Origin: Mesorhabditis belari
Lineage: Eukaryota > Nematoda > Chromadorea > Rhabditida > Rhabditidae
Reading direction: 5' to 3'
Length of the DNA stretch: 64,000 nt
Assembly: GCA_958450365.1 (NCBI GenBank)
Contig: CAUEEP010000916.1
Span: 868,001 to 932,000, forward strand
In this document: positions 63,825 through 64,000 of the stretch, piece by piece
Position numbering within the stretch: the stretch's first letter is position 1
Layout of the letters: each line of letters begins with the position of its first letter
Notes under the pieces: model-generated
What the model saw: the letters and a program-made list of their open reading frames with translations, nothing else
Told to the model about the DNA's origin: nothing
The model's database searches: none
Position numbers and translations under genes: made by a program

Positions 63825-64000
63825 ATTGATGACTTGTTAATAGATTGATAGACTAGGAAACGACTTGTTAACAGAATGATAGACTAGGAAATGACTTGTT
63901 GGCAGAATGACAGACTAGGAAATGACTTGTTAATGGATTGATAGACTAGGAAATGACTTGTTAATAGATTGATAGACTAGGAAACGACTTGTTAATAGAT
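63825..64000. repeat. 31-bp minisatellite running off the window end
   Basis: Five to six copies of GACTTGTTAATAGATTGATAG plus ACTAGGAAAC; the array continues beyond 64000. Confidence 0.95.

Overview
The window is AT-rich eukaryotic DNA and most resembles the genome of a free-living rhabditid nematode. The coding exons are short and joined across introns with GT..AG ends and T-rich 3' splice sites. Three genes (start codons near 14807, 20236 and 47591) have a pyrimidine-AG acceptor a few bases before the ATG, as at nematode spliced-leader acceptors. Nematode-typical families are present (MOLO-1/TPM, ShKT, arrestin-domain, short secreted proteins), together with Tc1-like remnants and many miniature inverted-repeat elements. 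No bacterial operon, CRISPR array, rRNA gene or intact tRNA gene was seen. The species cannot be fixed from sequence alone.

Layout. 0-13.6 kb is almost gene-free: palindromic elements, minisatellites, one LINE 3' end inside a MITE, and one interrupted reading frame (12.6-13.0 kb). 13.6-16.7 kb holds two mitochondria-related genes: a small single-TM protein resembling complex I NDUFA3 (minus) and a CDGSH iron-sulfur protein (plus). 16.7-20.2 kb has a 29-bp minisatellite, a Tc1 transposase C-terminus and a tRNA-derived SINE. 20.2-22.5 kb has a 59-residue Ser/Gln-rich protein (plus) and a secreted protein with an acidic middle and an extreme Arg-rich tail (minus). 22.5-26.5 kb is repeats. 26.7-27.35 kb has a secreted ShKT-domain gene held between inverted repeats. 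28.5-30.0 kb has a predicted N-myristoylated protein. 30-40 kb is satellites, a composite LINE fragment, a large palindrome and a duplicated exon. 40.1-43.2 kb has a Ly-6-like, probably GPI-anchored protein. 43.7-47.6 kb has a 12-exon alpha-arrestin (ARRDC-type). 50.2-50.8 kb has the N-terminal half of a penta-EF-hand (ALG-2-like) gene with an aberrant C-terminus. 51-61 kb is mobile elements and palindromes with one possible orphan exon. 61.0-63.6 kb has a MOLO-1/TPM-domain membrane protein.

The genes do not form an evident pathway; they are independent single-copy eukaryotic genes separated by repeats. The most informative features are in the repeats. A palindromic element with three full copies shows 8-9 bp target duplications, and one insertion has a matching empty site elsewhere in the window. 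A second palindromic family shows an 18-bp flanking duplication in one copy. Very similar inverted arms could make long hairpin RNA. Microsatellites and minisatellites have grown into coding ends and splice sites.

All gene models were spliced by hand by checking reading phase across every junction. Homology calls rest on recognised motifs, not on database searches.
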